The notes under the pieces were generated by a model. It saw nothing but the letters and a program-made list of their open reading frames with translations, searched no databases and had not been told where the DNA came from. DNA of 11,380 nt from Desulfonatronospira sp. GTDB taxonomy: Bacteria; Desulfobacterota; Desulfovibrionia; Desulfovibrionales; Desulfonatronovibrionaceae. The stretch covers positions 1 through 11,380 of the forward strand of contig PWSL01000183.1 of assembly GCA_003563255.1 (NCBI GenBank), in the 5' to 3' direction. A program made the position numbers and the translations under genes. Shown one piece after another: positions 4,835 through 11,380 of this stretch (its first letter is position 1; the number at the start of each line of letters is the position of its first letter).

Positions 4835-5820
4835 ATACATCAAATTTCTACCGCGGCCGAAGGCTTCGCTCATCAAAGTCCATCCGGCACCTGGTCCGGG
4901 AAACGGACCTGTTGCCCCGCAATCTGGTGCAGCCTTTTTTTGTCCTGGAATCCAGCGATGAAAAAGACTTTCGTCCCATAGCCTCCATGCCCGGGCAGAG
5001 TCAGCTCGCGCCGGCCGCACTGGAGGAAGAAGTGGCCCGGGCAGTGGACCTGGGCCTGAAAAGCGTTATCCTCTTCGGCATTCCTGCCCAAAAAAACAGT
5101 CAGGCCGGCCAGGCCTACGCACCGGACGGAATAATCCAGCAGGCGGTTCAAAGACTCAAGAAGCGCTTTCCCGCCCTGGTGGTCATTACCGACGTCTGCC
5201 TCTGCGAATACATGGATCACGGGCATTGCGGCATTATCCAGGACCAGCGGGTTCAAAACGACCCCAGCCTGGATCTTCTGGCCAAGACCGCCCTGTCACA
5301 CGCGGAGGCCGGCGCCGACATGGTGGCCCCCTCGGACATGATGGACGGCCGGGTCCAGGCCATCCGGGATCTCCTGGACAGCCGGGGCTTTCAGGAACTT
5401 CCGCTCATGTCTTACGCGGTCAAATATGCCTCTGCCTATTACGGCCCCTTCCGGGAAGCGGCCCAGAGCGCCCCTTCCTTTGGAGACCGCAAGACCTACC
5501 AGATGGACCCCGGCAACGCCAGGGAAGCCCTGCGGGAGGCTGAAGCAGATATCATCCAGGGCGCGGACATACTCATGGTCAAGCCCGCCCTGCCCTACCT
5601 GGACATTATAAGCGCCCTTAGAAACTCGTTTGACCTGCCGGTAGCGGCTTACCAGGTAAGCGGGGAATACAGCCAGATCAAGGCCGCAGCACAACTTGGA
5701 TGGCTGGATGAAAAAAGCGTTGCCCTGGAATCGATCACCGCCGTAAAAAGGGCCGGAGCGGATATAATTATTACATATTTCGCCCGGGAAATCCTGGGAT
5801 GGGTGGCCGGCAATGAATAA
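4831..5820 (+). CDS. hemB: Porphobilinogen synthase (delta-aminolevulinate dehydratase)
   Basis: HemB condenses two 5-aminolevulinate molecules to porphobilinogen, the common precursor of siroheme, heme and cobalamin. The 329-residue product has both Schiff-base lysines of the family: K198 in LMSYAVKYASAYYGPFREA and K251 in DILMVKPALPYLD. The zinc-binding cysteines C123, C125 and C133 are present in DVCLCEYMDHGHCG, so it looks like the zinc-dependent type. The ATG at 4831 is chosen because MNTSNFYRGRRLR is the normal HemB start and it overlaps the ahbC stop as ATGA. An in-frame ATG at 4549 would add 94 residues read through ahbC in another frame and is not used. The gene ends inside ahbD with an eight-base overlap. 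Its placement between two radical-SAM heme genes ties early supply of porphobilinogen to the last heme steps. Confidence 0.96.
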   Translation: MNTSNFYRGRRLRSSKSIRHLVRETDLLPRNLVQPFFVLESSDEKDFRPIASMPGQSQLAPAALEEEVARAVDLGLKSVILFGIPAQKNSQAGQAYAPDGIIQQAVQRLKKRFPALVVITDVCLCEYMDHGHCGIIQDQRVQNDPSLDLLAKTALSHAEAGADMVAPSDMMDGRVQAIRDLLDSRGFQELPLMSYAVKYASAYYGPFREAAQSAPSFGDRKTYQMDPGNAREALREAEADIIQGADILMVKPALPYLDIISALRNSFDLPVAAYQVSGEYSQIKAAAQLGWLDEKSVALESITAVKRAGADIIITYFAREILGWVAGNE

Positions 5821-6895
5821 ACCACACCACGATGCTCAAAGCTTTTCCAAGGCCCCTGCCCTGAGGCTGGTGGCCTGGGAGGTTACCAGGTCCTGCAACC
5901 TGGCCTGCAGACACTGCCGGGCCGAGGCCCATCTGGAGCCGTACCCTGGAGAGCTTGACACCTTGCAGGCCAAGGCCCTGATAGATACATTCCCCCAGGT
6001 GGGCAACCCTGTGGTCATCTTCACCGGGGGCGAACCCCTGCTGCGCCCGGACATTTTCGAACTCGTCTCCTACGCCGATTCCAAGGGACTTCGCTGCGTC
6101 ATGGCTCCCAACGGGACACTTATCACCCTGGAAAACGCTAAAGAAATAAAATCCGCCGGGATCCAGCGCTGCAGCATCTCCATCGACGGGCCCACCGCCG
6201 GAGAACACGATGATCTGCGCGGCGTGCCCGGTGCATTTCAGCAGTCCATGGCCGGCATCGAATTTCTCAAATCAGCCGGGGTTGAGTTTCAGATCAACAC
6301 TACTGTCACCAAAGACAACCTGGACAAGTTCAAGGATATATTCAACCTGGCCAGGGACCTGGGTGCTGCGGCCTGGCATATCTTCATGCTGGTGCCCACC
6401 GGCAGGGGGGCGGACCTGCAAGACCAGTTCATAAGCGCCCTGCAGTACGAAGAGGTCCTGAACTGGTTCTATGACTTTAGAAAAACAACAGACATGCACC
6501 TGAAAGCCACTTGTGCGCCGCATTACTACCGCATCATGCGCCAGCGGGCCCGCGAAGAAAATGTAGCCGTCACCAGGGAAAACTTCGGCCTGGACGCCAT
6601 GTCCAGGGGCTGCCTGGGGGGCATTGGATTCTGCTTTATTTCCCACGTGGGCCGAGTGCAGCCCTGCGGATATCTGGAACTGGACTGCGGCAGCATAAAA
6701 ACTGCGCCTTTTCCTGAAATATGGAAAAACTCGCAGCATTTCAATGCCTTGCGTGACATTAGCACCTACAGGGGCAAATGTGGTGATTGTGAATTCCACC
6801 GCGTCTGCGGGGGGTGCCGGGCCAGGGCATATACCATGAGTGGGGATTACCTGGCTGAAGAACCCCTGTGCTCCTATCAGCCCGTCAAGAGCTAA
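5813..6895 (+). CDS. ahbD: AdoMet-dependent heme synthase AhbD (radical SAM)
   Basis: AhbD oxidatively decarboxylates the two propionates of Fe-coproporphyrin III to vinyl groups, giving heme b. The product has 360 residues. The radical-SAM motif is C28-x3-C32-x2-C35 in TRSCNLACRHC, with GGEP at 72-75. LRLVAWEVTRSCNLAC and the APNGTLIT and QINTTVT blocks are typical. The C-terminal SPASM-like part has GFCFISHVGRVQPCGYLEL, then CGDCEFHRVCGGCRARAY and a last Cys near the end, enough for an auxiliary 4Fe-4S cluster. It starts within the last codons of hemB (ATGAATAA shared) and is followed 15 bases later by the decarboxylase gene. This is an anaerobic enzyme, consistent with a sulfate reducer. 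Confusion with AhbC or NirJ-type paralogues is possible, but the C-terminus favours AhbD. Confidence 0.9.
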   Translation: MNKPHHDAQSFSKAPALRLVAWEVTRSCNLACRHCRAEAHLEPYPGELDTLQAKALIDTFPQVGNPVVIFTGGEPLLRPDIFELVSYADSKGLRCVMAPNGTLITLENAKEIKSAGIQRCSISIDGPTAGEHDDLRGVPGAFQQSMAGIEFLKSAGVEFQINTTVTKDNLDKFKDIFNLARDLGAAAWHIFMLVPTGRGADLQDQFISALQYEEVLNWFYDFRKTTDMHLKATCAPHYYRIMRQRAREENVAVTRENFGLDAMSRGCLGGIGFCFISHVGRVQPCGYLELDCGSIKTAPFPEIWKNSQHFNALRDISTYRGKCGDCEFHRVCGGCRARAYTMSGDYLAEEPLCSYQPVKS

Positions 6896-6910
6896 TTTAA
6901 GGGGAAAGCT

Positions 6911-7363
6911 TTGGAACTAAGCGAGACCGACAAAAAAATCCTGGATATAATCCAGACGGATTTTCCCATAGATCCCAGGCCTTATGCCGTAGTGGGCCGC
7001 ATGGTTGGGCTGACCCAGGCCGAGACCCTGGCCAGGGTCAGGGGGCTGAAGCAAAAAGGGGTGATCAGAAGAATAGGCGGAAACTTCAATTCCAGGCAAC
7101 TGGGCTGGCACAGCACGCTATGCGCTGCTGCGGTGCCGGAAGAAAAGCTTGAAGAATTCATAGCAGAGGTCAACCAGCACCCCGGAGTGACTCACAACTA
7201 CCTGCGCAGGCACAGAAACAATGTCTGGTTTACTTATATCGGGCCGTCCAAGGAGCAGGTCCAGGACTCTCTAAAGCAGATCACAGCCAGAACAGGCATC
7301 GAAATTCTGAACCTGCCCGCACAAAAAATGTTCAAGATCAAAGTGGATTTTCCCATGGAATAA
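6911..7363 (+). CDS. ahbA/ahbB: Siroheme decarboxylase subunit, Lrp/AsnC-like (AhbA or AhbB)
   Basis: AhbA and AhbB together remove the C12 and C18 acetate carboxyls of siroheme, the first step of this heme route. The 150-residue product has an Lrp-like helix-turn-helix (about 5-55, ending GVIRRIGGNF) and an Lrp-type alpha/beta domain (about 66-148) ending in NLPAQKMFKIKVDF, typical of these enzymes. Histidines 95 (THNY) and 101 are candidates for the siroheme-binding residues. The start is TTG, placed by AAGGGGAAA just upstream and by MELSETDKKILDIIQ fitting the family start; no ATG or GTG lies nearby in frame. I cannot tell alpha from beta subunit without comparison. The partner subunit is not in the window. 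A plain Lrp/AsnC regulator is less likely given the C-terminal motif and the operon. Confidence 0.85.
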   Translation: MELSETDKKILDIIQTDFPIDPRPYAVVGRMVGLTQAETLARVRGLKQKGVIRRIGGNFNSRQLGWHSTLCAAAVPEEKLEEFIAEVNQHPGVTHNYLRRHRNNVWFTYIGPSKEQVQDSLKQITARTGIEILNLPAQKMFKIKVDFPME

Positions 7364-7588
7364 TCCTGCACCGACACTGGAACGTGGCTTGACGTTGACT
7401 TGTTCCTGAGACCCTGCCAGCCATGGGCTTTAATCGGTTCCTGGTTCCTGGTTCTTCGTTCCTGGTTACCTCTTGTTCCCAGGTTATTGTTAATTGTTAA
7501 TTGTTGAAGAACAAAAGCCTAACTTAACTGCCTTACCCTATTAACAATTAACAAATAACAGATAACTGGGTAGCGGGCGTAGCCCGCT
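7364..7588. other. Convergent gap between the ahb operon and rpiB
   Basis: No gene. It holds module B in plus orientation (7433-7483), an AT-rich stretch of repeated TTGTTAA units (about 7484-7506) and module A in minus orientation (7526-7592). No T-tailed terminator was found for either flanking gene; the GCGGGC hairpin at 7572-7588 may serve as a barrier. Confidence 0.7.
7433..7483 (+). repeat. Module B, copy 2
   Basis: Matches 1581-1631 at 50 of 51 positions. The match stops inside a GTTCCCAGG left arm; the rest of that palindrome is missing here and is replaced by TTATTGTTAATTG. Confidence 0.9.
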
Positions 7589-7592
7589 TTAG
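7526..7592 (-). repeat. Module A, inverted copy, over the rpiB stop
   Basis: The minus strand reads CTAAAGCGGGC-tac-GCCCGCT and then the same AT-rich tail as 1467-1532. The palindrome is at 7572-7588. The TAA in CTAAAG is the rpiB stop codon, so the repeat border lies inside the gene end. Confidence 0.85.
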
Positions 7593-8026
7593 TCGTTTAT
7601 TTCTTCAAGAATATCCAGACGCTTTGAGTGTCTTCCACCCTCAAACCCGGTTTCCAGGAAAACATCCATGATGCTTCCTGCCAGGTCCACCCCAATGATC
7701 CTTTCGCCCATGCATAAGACATTGGCATTGTTGTGCATCCTGGACATCCTGGCCATGTACTCGTTGCCGCAAAGTGCGGCCCTGATTCCCCGGAAGCGGT
7801 TGGCCGCCATGGACATCCCTATGCCCGACCCACAGATCAGCACACCCGGGCAATCCATCTCCAATACCATTTTACACAGCCTGCCTGCATACACGGGATA
7901 ATCGCAACTGGAAAAGTCTTCCGTCCCCACGTCGATTATTGTCCGTTTTTCATCCAGACGGCCCATGAGCACCTTTTTAAGGTTCAGCCCGGCATGATCC
8001 GAACCGAAAATCACGGCATTACTCAT
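7589..8026 (-). CDS. rpiB: Ribose-5-phosphate isomerase B
   Basis: RpiB interconverts ribose 5-phosphate and ribulose 5-phosphate in the cytoplasmic pentose phosphate pathway. The 145-residue product is full length for the LacAB/RpiB family. Visible motifs are GSDHAG (8-13), DYPVYA (42-47), VLICGSGIGMSMAAN (62-76) with the likely catalytic base C65, RMSRMHNNAN (93-102) with H98 for ring opening, and FEGGRHSKRLD near the end. It lies 27 bases after the coiled-coil gene and is probably co-transcribed with it. The ribosome site is weak. The stop codon is formed by the edge of repeat module A, yet the protein end looks normal. An allose-phosphate isomerase or LacA/LacB role is possible, but RpiB is the usual assignment. 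Confidence 0.94.
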   Translation of the reverse strand: MSNAVIFGSDHAGLNLKKVLMGRLDEKRTIIDVGTEDFSSCDYPVYAGRLCKMVLEMDCPGVLICGSGIGMSMAANRFRGIRAALCGNEYMARMSRMHNNANVLCMGERIIGVDLAGSIMDVFLETGFEGGRHSKRLDILEEIND

Positions 8027-8053
8027 GATATTTTTACCAGCAACAAAGCTGAA

Positions 8054-8425
8054 TTAATCCTGTTCACCCAGGTACCTGGATCGGCGATTATCCAGGAAAG
8101 CTTTGCGTTTGACCTGGAGTTCGTTTTCCAGGTTAGCTATTTCCTCTTCCAGAAAACTCACCTGCCCCAGAACCAGTTCCATCTCAGGATCTTTCAGATT
8201 CACGCTGTCCTGCTGTCTTGAAGTCCTGGAACTGATTGCCTCACCCAACCTCTGCTTTTCATGGTCCAGCCGCTTTTTCAGCTGATGGATCTCCCACTGT
8301 CTGAAAAGGCGGATGGCATTCCATCTTATCTCGCTGACAATCAGACGCCATCCCACCAGGAACAGCTGCAAAGGGTTCATCTCATAGTTGCGCACTACAC
8401 TTTTCATTTTTTCCTGATAATTCAT
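8054..8425 (-). CDS. Hypothetical coiled-coil protein
   Basis: I do not recognise the family. The 123-residue product starts with a basic, aromatic segment (NPLQLFLVGWRLIVSEIRW, 17-35) that could be an amphipathic or membrane-touching helix. It continues with a Lys/Glu-rich helix (about 45-67), a polar break (SSRTSRQQDSVN) and a second coiled-coil-like helix (about 83-115), and ends in basic residues. There is no signal peptide and no Cys. The ATG at 8425 has GGAG at -12, supporting this start over the internal Met7 and Met16. It lies just upstream of rpiB on the same strand, so the two are probably one unit. Composition and codon use match its neighbours, and it reads as a real gene. Function cannot be inferred. 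Confidence 0.75.
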   Translation of the reverse strand: MNYQEKMKSVVRNYEMNPLQLFLVGWRLIVSEIRWNAIRLFRQWEIHQLKKRLDHEKQRLGEAISSRTSRQQDSVNLKDPEMELVLGQVSFLEEEIANLENELQVKRKAFLDNRRSRYLGEQD

Positions 8426-8470
8426 GGTGGATGCTCCGTAAGGTTTGGATGTTGTGAAACAGTTCAGCCC

Positions 8471-8499
8471 TTTTTATTGTAAGAAGTGACAGTTGTCCA
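8471..8499 (-). promoter_or_regulatory. Possible promoter of the coiled-coil/rpiB unit
   Basis: On the minus strand TGGACA (8499-8494), 17 bases, TAAAAA (8476-8471). The -35 matches at five of six positions, the -10 at four. A better -10 box, TACAAT, overlaps it but has no spaced -35. Weak evidence. Confidence 0.3.
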
Positions 8500-8545
8500 T
8501 CGGGAAAAGTGCCTGTCCCCGATTGTACCTTCAGAATGTGGCTGG

Positions 8546-8595
8546 AGCCACAAAAAAATGGTGTTCCCAGGCTGGAGCCTGGGAACAAGAGCAAA
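8546..8595 (+). repeat. 50-base direct repeat, copy 1
   Basis: Starts AGCCACAAAAAAATGGT, holds a GTTCCCAGGCT palindrome (8563-8586) and ends AAGAGCAAA. It is identical to 8640-8689, 94 bases downstream. Confidence 0.95.
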
Positions 8596-8604
8596 CAGAC
8601 ACCT

Positions 8605-8634
8605 CTCGTTGCCAGGCTGGAGCCTGGGAACAAG
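8605..8634. repeat. GTTCCCAGGCT palindrome, middle copy
   Basis: CTCGTTGCCAGGCT and AGCCTGGGAACAAG around GG. It has a C-to-G change in the left arm relative to the others and lies between the two 50-base direct repeats. Confidence 0.9.
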
Positions 8635-8639
8635 AGCAA

Positions 8640-8689
8640 AGCCACAAAAAAATGGTGTTCCCAGGCTGGAGCCTGGGAACAAGAGCAAA
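8640..8689 (+). repeat. 50-base direct repeat, copy 2
   Basis: Identical to 8546-8595, with its GTTCCCAGGCT palindrome at 8657-8680. The identity suggests recent duplication or gene-conversion-like repair. Confidence 0.95.
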
Positions 8690-8758
8690 AGAGTTATGTA
8701 GATTGTTGATTACTGAATATTTCATTCCCCGACTTTTTGCAGATGCATCTAGTGATAA

Positions 8759-9517
8759 TCAGTGCAGAAATATTGTCCGGGTGTCATCGGGCAATTCCAG
8801 GCTCATCTGTTTTTCGTCCCAGTCACGTTCCATGTCCACGGCCTGTATGCGGATGACCGCCTCTCTGTCGCCGGAAAGCTGCATGTCCAGCCTGGAAAAA
8901 TAGAACAGGCCGTTTTCCTGTTCATACCCCTTAAACTCCACTTGCCACCCGTCTCCAGCAACCCATTGCAGGTTGCCCTGCTGGTCCAGTAAAACGCTTG
9001 TGACGTTGCTGTTGTCAAAGTAATACTTCCACATATTGTCACGGGATTCAACCCGGTTGTACCGCCCTGGTATCAGGTGCTGAAAATCCCCCAGCAATAC
9101 CAGACTGGTTTGCCTGAGATCCATGGGTGTGGGAAAACCAAGCAGAGTAGCCCCCCTGCTGCCGTCGTGATGTACGTAGCGGGTGTTTTCTCCGGGATTG
9201 TAGGCCTCCCACCTGAACTTATCCTCCAGCCACATGGACACGGTCTGCCCGAAACCGGCAGACAGATCCATGCGCACCGGGTACCCTGCAAAACCCCATA
9301 TAACCGCCTGCACCCGGCGTTGCTCCCGGGAAGTGGAATAGTTGACGCTGCCCCGGATAAAAAACGGCTGATCCTCCTGATAGCTTGGGGTCCTGGACCA
9401 AAAGTCCTCCCACACCACCCCGGGAGGCCTCTCCACAGGAGGGCGCTTGGGGGCACAGGCCGCCGCCAGTAACAACACGCAACAAAAAATGCACAAAGCC
9501 CGGAAGTCCATTATCAT
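8759..9517 (-). CDS. LolB-like outer-membrane lipoprotein
   Basis: A 252-residue lipoprotein. The N-terminus MIMDFRALCIFCCVLLLAAAC is a signal peptide with lipobox LAAAC and lipidated Cys21; the next residue is Ala, so outer-membrane sorting is expected. The mature part is beta-rich, with 'FFIRGSVNYS' (52-61), 'VQAVIWGFAGYPVRMDL' (69-85) and a late 'GWQVEFKGYEQ', which recall the LolB/DUF4292 fold that receives lipoproteins from LolA at the outer membrane. That match is by pattern only and is moderate. It overlaps the end of the TPR gene as ATGA, so the two are translationally coupled. A second Met two codons later (9511) is an alternative start. It is followed by repeats without a clear terminator. 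Confidence 0.6.
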   Translation of the reverse strand: MIMDFRALCIFCCVLLLAAACAPKRPPVERPPGVVWEDFWSRTPSYQEDQPFFIRGSVNYSTSREQRRVQAVIWGFAGYPVRMDLSAGFGQTVSMWLEDKFRWEAYNPGENTRYVHHDGSRGATLLGFPTPMDLRQTSLVLLGDFQHLIPGRYNRVESRDNMWKYYFDNSNVTSVLLDQQGNLQWVAGDGWQVEFKGYEQENGLFYFSRLDMQLSGDREAVIRIQAVDMERDWDEKQMSLELPDDTRTIFLH

Positions 9518-11220
9518 GGCCCTGCCTTTGCCGACTCGTTTTCGAGCATATTCTTGAGTATTGATTTTTGCTTCCGGATGCGCTCCGGGTTTTCAGGGTC
9601 CAGTTCCAGGGCCTTTTCATAACCCTGAAGGGCCTGTTTGCGCTTACTCAGGGCCTTGGCTATGTCACCGTAGTGCTCCCAGATTACCGGGTCGTCATCC
9701 ACCTGCTCCACAGCCCTGAGAATTTCCTCCCAGGCCTCCTGATATTTGCCCTTCTGATAATAAACCCAGGCCAGGGAATCAATATAGTAACCATTGCCGG
9801 GCTCCAGCTCCAGGGCCCTTTTTATTAGGATGAGAGCTCTGTCCAGGTCCCGGTCCTGTTCCGCAAGAGTATAACCCACGTAGTTCAGGGCCTCGTGGTG
9901 ATCCTGGTCCAGGGCGATGATCTCCTCCATCATGAGCAGGGACTCTTCTTTCCTGTCGCTTTTGTCCAGAACCACGCCCTTGCGGAACAAGAAGTCCGTA
10001 TTGCCCGGCCACTTTTCAAGGCCCTCATTCAGAATCTGCATGGCCTCATCGTATTCTTCCATTGCTTCCAGTACTATGGCTTGGAAAAGGTACATCCTTT
10101 CGGAACTGGGATGGACTTTTCGCCCTTCGCGGGCCATTTCCAGGGCCTTTTGATAATCATCCTCGTGAAAATATATCTGCACCTGGAAGGCAACGGCCTG
10201 CAGATGGTAGGGGTCATCTCTGGAAACCCTGGACAGATAATCCAGAGCTCTGCCGGCATCATCTTCTCCCTCGTAGGCGGTCAGAGCCAGGTAGAAGTAG
10301 ATGGTCTCAGGGTAGTCCCCGTCATGCATCATGTCCTGCATAAGAATCATGGCATGCTCATAAAAATCGTTCTGGATAAACTGATGCACTAGTTCCAGCT
10401 GAAATTGAGCCTCTTCAGGGCCCTGCATGGACATATGGATGGCCCTTTCCGGATCGTTTAAGAGCAGATTCAGCTCCACGATTCGAAGAATCAGGTCCGG
10501 GCTCCTTTCTCCCATTTTCAGCAGTTGCTGGTATGTGCGCTCTGCCTGCAGGTAATTCCTGTCCAGTTCGTAGATAAAGGCTTTTTCAGCCCAGGCCTGC
10601 AAAAAACCCGGCCTGGCCTGCACTGCTCTCTGCAAATGTTTTACGGCGGCAGCCCTTTCTCCCAGCTCACTCTTGGCCCTGCCCAAATAGTAATGCATCT
10701 CCGGCGTCCTCTGGTACGGCGCCACTTCCTGCAAAAGATCCACTGCAGCGGCAAAATTGCGCATTTCAATATAAAATGCGGCCAGGTCCCCATAAACTCC
10801 CAGGTCATCAGGAACCATTTCCTTGTACTGCTCGAGAGCCTTCACCGCCTTGGATCTGTTGTCCAGCATCAGGTGAAACTCGGCCAGTTGAAAGTAGAGT
10901 TGAGGGTTTTTGGGGAAAAACTTCAGGGCATCTTCCAGGGTTTGCAGAGCTCTGCAGGTTTTATCCTGGCGCAGGTATGTCCTGGCCAGGTCCTGGTAAA
11001 GCCTGACAGCCGGGCCCAGCACCAGGGCTTTTTCCAGGGCCAGGGCGGCCTGCTCGTAATCCCCTGCAGCCTGATAATCAAGAAACTTGAGATAGTTGTA
11101 GGTCACCTGAGCCTGAGGGGTAAGCTCGCGCTCAACCTCAAACAGTTCTGGAGGTTCTGATTTTTGGGCGCAGGCAGCAATAACCGCTGCCAGAATGAGG
11201 GCCGGAATTATTTTATACAT
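9514..11220 (-). CDS. TPR-repeat lipoprotein
   Basis: A 568-residue lipoprotein made almost entirely of tetratricopeptide repeats. The signal peptide MYKIIPALILAAVIAAC ends in lipobox IAAC with Cys17 followed by Ala, so the outer membrane, periplasmic face, is likely. Repeat units with the A-x-x-x-Y/F and P-x-(N/D) pattern run from about residue 40 to 560; clear ones are ALALEKALVLGP, ALKFFPKNPQLYFQLAEF and YIDSLAWVYYQKGKYQEA. The C-terminal NYVGYTLAEQDRDLDRAL block is common in proteobacterial TPR lipoproteins of unknown role. TPR lipoproteins act as scaffolds for outer-membrane assembly or secretion; which applies here cannot be said. It starts the two-gene unit with the LolB-like protein. 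The ribosome site is weak, but the signal peptide fixes the start. Confidence 0.88.
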   Translation of the reverse strand: MYKIIPALILAAVIAACAQKSEPPELFEVERELTPQAQVTYNYLKFLDYQAAGDYEQAALALEKALVLGPAVRLYQDLARTYLRQDKTCRALQTLEDALKFFPKNPQLYFQLAEFHLMLDNRSKAVKALEQYKEMVPDDLGVYGDLAAFYIEMRNFAAAVDLLQEVAPYQRTPEMHYYLGRAKSELGERAAAVKHLQRAVQARPGFLQAWAEKAFIYELDRNYLQAERTYQQLLKMGERSPDLILRIVELNLLLNDPERAIHMSMQGPEEAQFQLELVHQFIQNDFYEHAMILMQDMMHDGDYPETIYFYLALTAYEGEDDAGRALDYLSRVSRDDPYHLQAVAFQVQIYFHEDDYQKALEMAREGRKVHPSSERMYLFQAIVLEAMEEYDEAMQILNEGLEKWPGNTDFLFRKGVVLDKSDRKEESLLMMEEIIALDQDHHEALNYVGYTLAEQDRDLDRALILIKRALELEPGNGYYIDSLAWVYYQKGKYQEAWEEILRAVEQVDDDPVIWEHYGDIAKALSKRKQALQGYEKALELDPENPERIRKQKSILKNMLENESAKAGP

Positions 11221-11380
11221 ACATCAAACCGGGGTTATATTAGTATACTCTCACTCATTTAAAGCGGGCTTTGCCCGCAACCCAGATAAGAAAAGAGTTT
11301 TTAGCCCACCCCAGTAAAATGGGAAGAAATTTTACGGGGCAGGCAGATCACACCCAGTGAAATCCGTCCCAGTGAAACCC
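11221..11380. other. Gene-free right end
   Basis: The TPR gene leader (11221-11258, minus strand) contains TATACTAATAT, a possible -10 region without a matching -35. The rest is the composite repeat and a degenerate 'CCCAGTGAAA' doublet (11354-11363 and 11369-11378). No coding sequence is visible. Confidence 0.6.
11259..11355 (+). repeat. Composite intergenic repeat, plus copy
   Basis: TTAAAGCGGGC-ttt-GCCCGC (palindrome 11264-11278), the tail AACCCAGATAAGAAAAGAGT, a GCCCACC block, the hairpin GTAAAAT/ATTTTAC (11314-11335) and CAGGCAGATCAC. Block order matches the minus copy at 322-447. It lies upstream of the TPR gene start and may continue past the window edge. Confidence 0.65.

Larger units (their letters stand above)
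8426..8758. other. Repeat gap between the lipoprotein pair and the coiled-coil gene
   Basis: There is no gene here; the short frames in both strands run through the repeats. It contains three full GTTCCCAGGCT palindromes, a small GTGGCT-gg-AGCCAC palindrome (8538-8551), a 50-base direct repeat, a half motif of the long hairpin (8507-8520) and a possible promoter for the coiled-coil gene. Bases 8690-8758 show nothing clear. Confidence 0.75.

Noticed and set aside
7733..8221. 162-residue plus-strand frame
   Set aside because: Runs antisense over rpiB and the coiled-coil gene; rpiB is certain by motif.
8546..8689. CRISPR array
   Set aside because: Only two identical units; the interval between them contains another copy of the same palindrome, and no cas gene is near.
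8493..8903. 136-residue plus-strand frame
   Set aside because: Begins in repeats and ends antisense to the LolB-like gene.
10525..11160. 211-residue plus-strand frame
   Set aside because: Antisense to the TPR lipoprotein, which has a clear signal peptide and repeats; the plus frame has no recognisable features.

Overview
The window looks like chromosomal DNA from a Desulfovibrio-type sulfate reducer (Desulfovibrionales, Desulfobacterota). The evidence is a siroheme-dependent heme operon of the Ahb type with hemB inside it, a zinc-ribbon/Yip1 membrane protein at its head, and intergenic gaps crowded with palindromic repeats. The genus is inference; no rRNA or other phylogenetic marker is present.

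Layout: 1-443 is gene-free repeat sequence. 444-1433 (-) is cbiB/cobD of cobalamin synthesis. 1434-2116 is a second repeat-rich gap, ending in a near-consensus sigma-28 promoter for fliS (2117-2500, +), which is closed by a strong intrinsic terminator. 2705-7363 (+) is the likely operon: zinc-ribbon/Yip1 protein, ahbC, hemB, ahbD and one Lrp-like siroheme decarboxylase subunit. The ahbC-hemB-ahbD junctions overlap. 7364-7588 is a convergent gap with repeats. On the minus strand follow rpiB (7589-8026) and a coiled-coil protein (8054-8425), then a repeat gap (8426-8758), then two overlapping outer-membrane-type lipoprotein genes: a LolB-like one (8759-9517) and a large TPR one (9514-11220). The last 160 bases again hold repeats.

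How the genes fit together: HemB makes porphobilinogen, which feeds uroporphyrinogen III, siroheme and cobalamin. The decarboxylase, AhbC and AhbD convert siroheme through didecarboxysiroheme and Fe-coproporphyrin III to heme b. CbiB acts late on the cobalamin branch, so tetrapyrroles are the metabolic theme of the left two thirds. FliS (flagellar chaperone), RpiB (pentose phosphate) and the lipoprotein pair are separate units.

The most unusual part is between the genes. At least twelve palindromes with exactly three-base spacers occur in the gaps. There are also GTTCCCAGGCT palindromes, a 95-base cloverleaf-like fold, a composite repeat at both ends of the window whose hairpin is kept although its arm bases differ, a 483-bp segment bounded by 27-bp inverted repeats, and two repeat modules present in two gaps in different relative orientation. 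I found no toxin, phage, transposase gene, CRISPR array, tRNA or rRNA.
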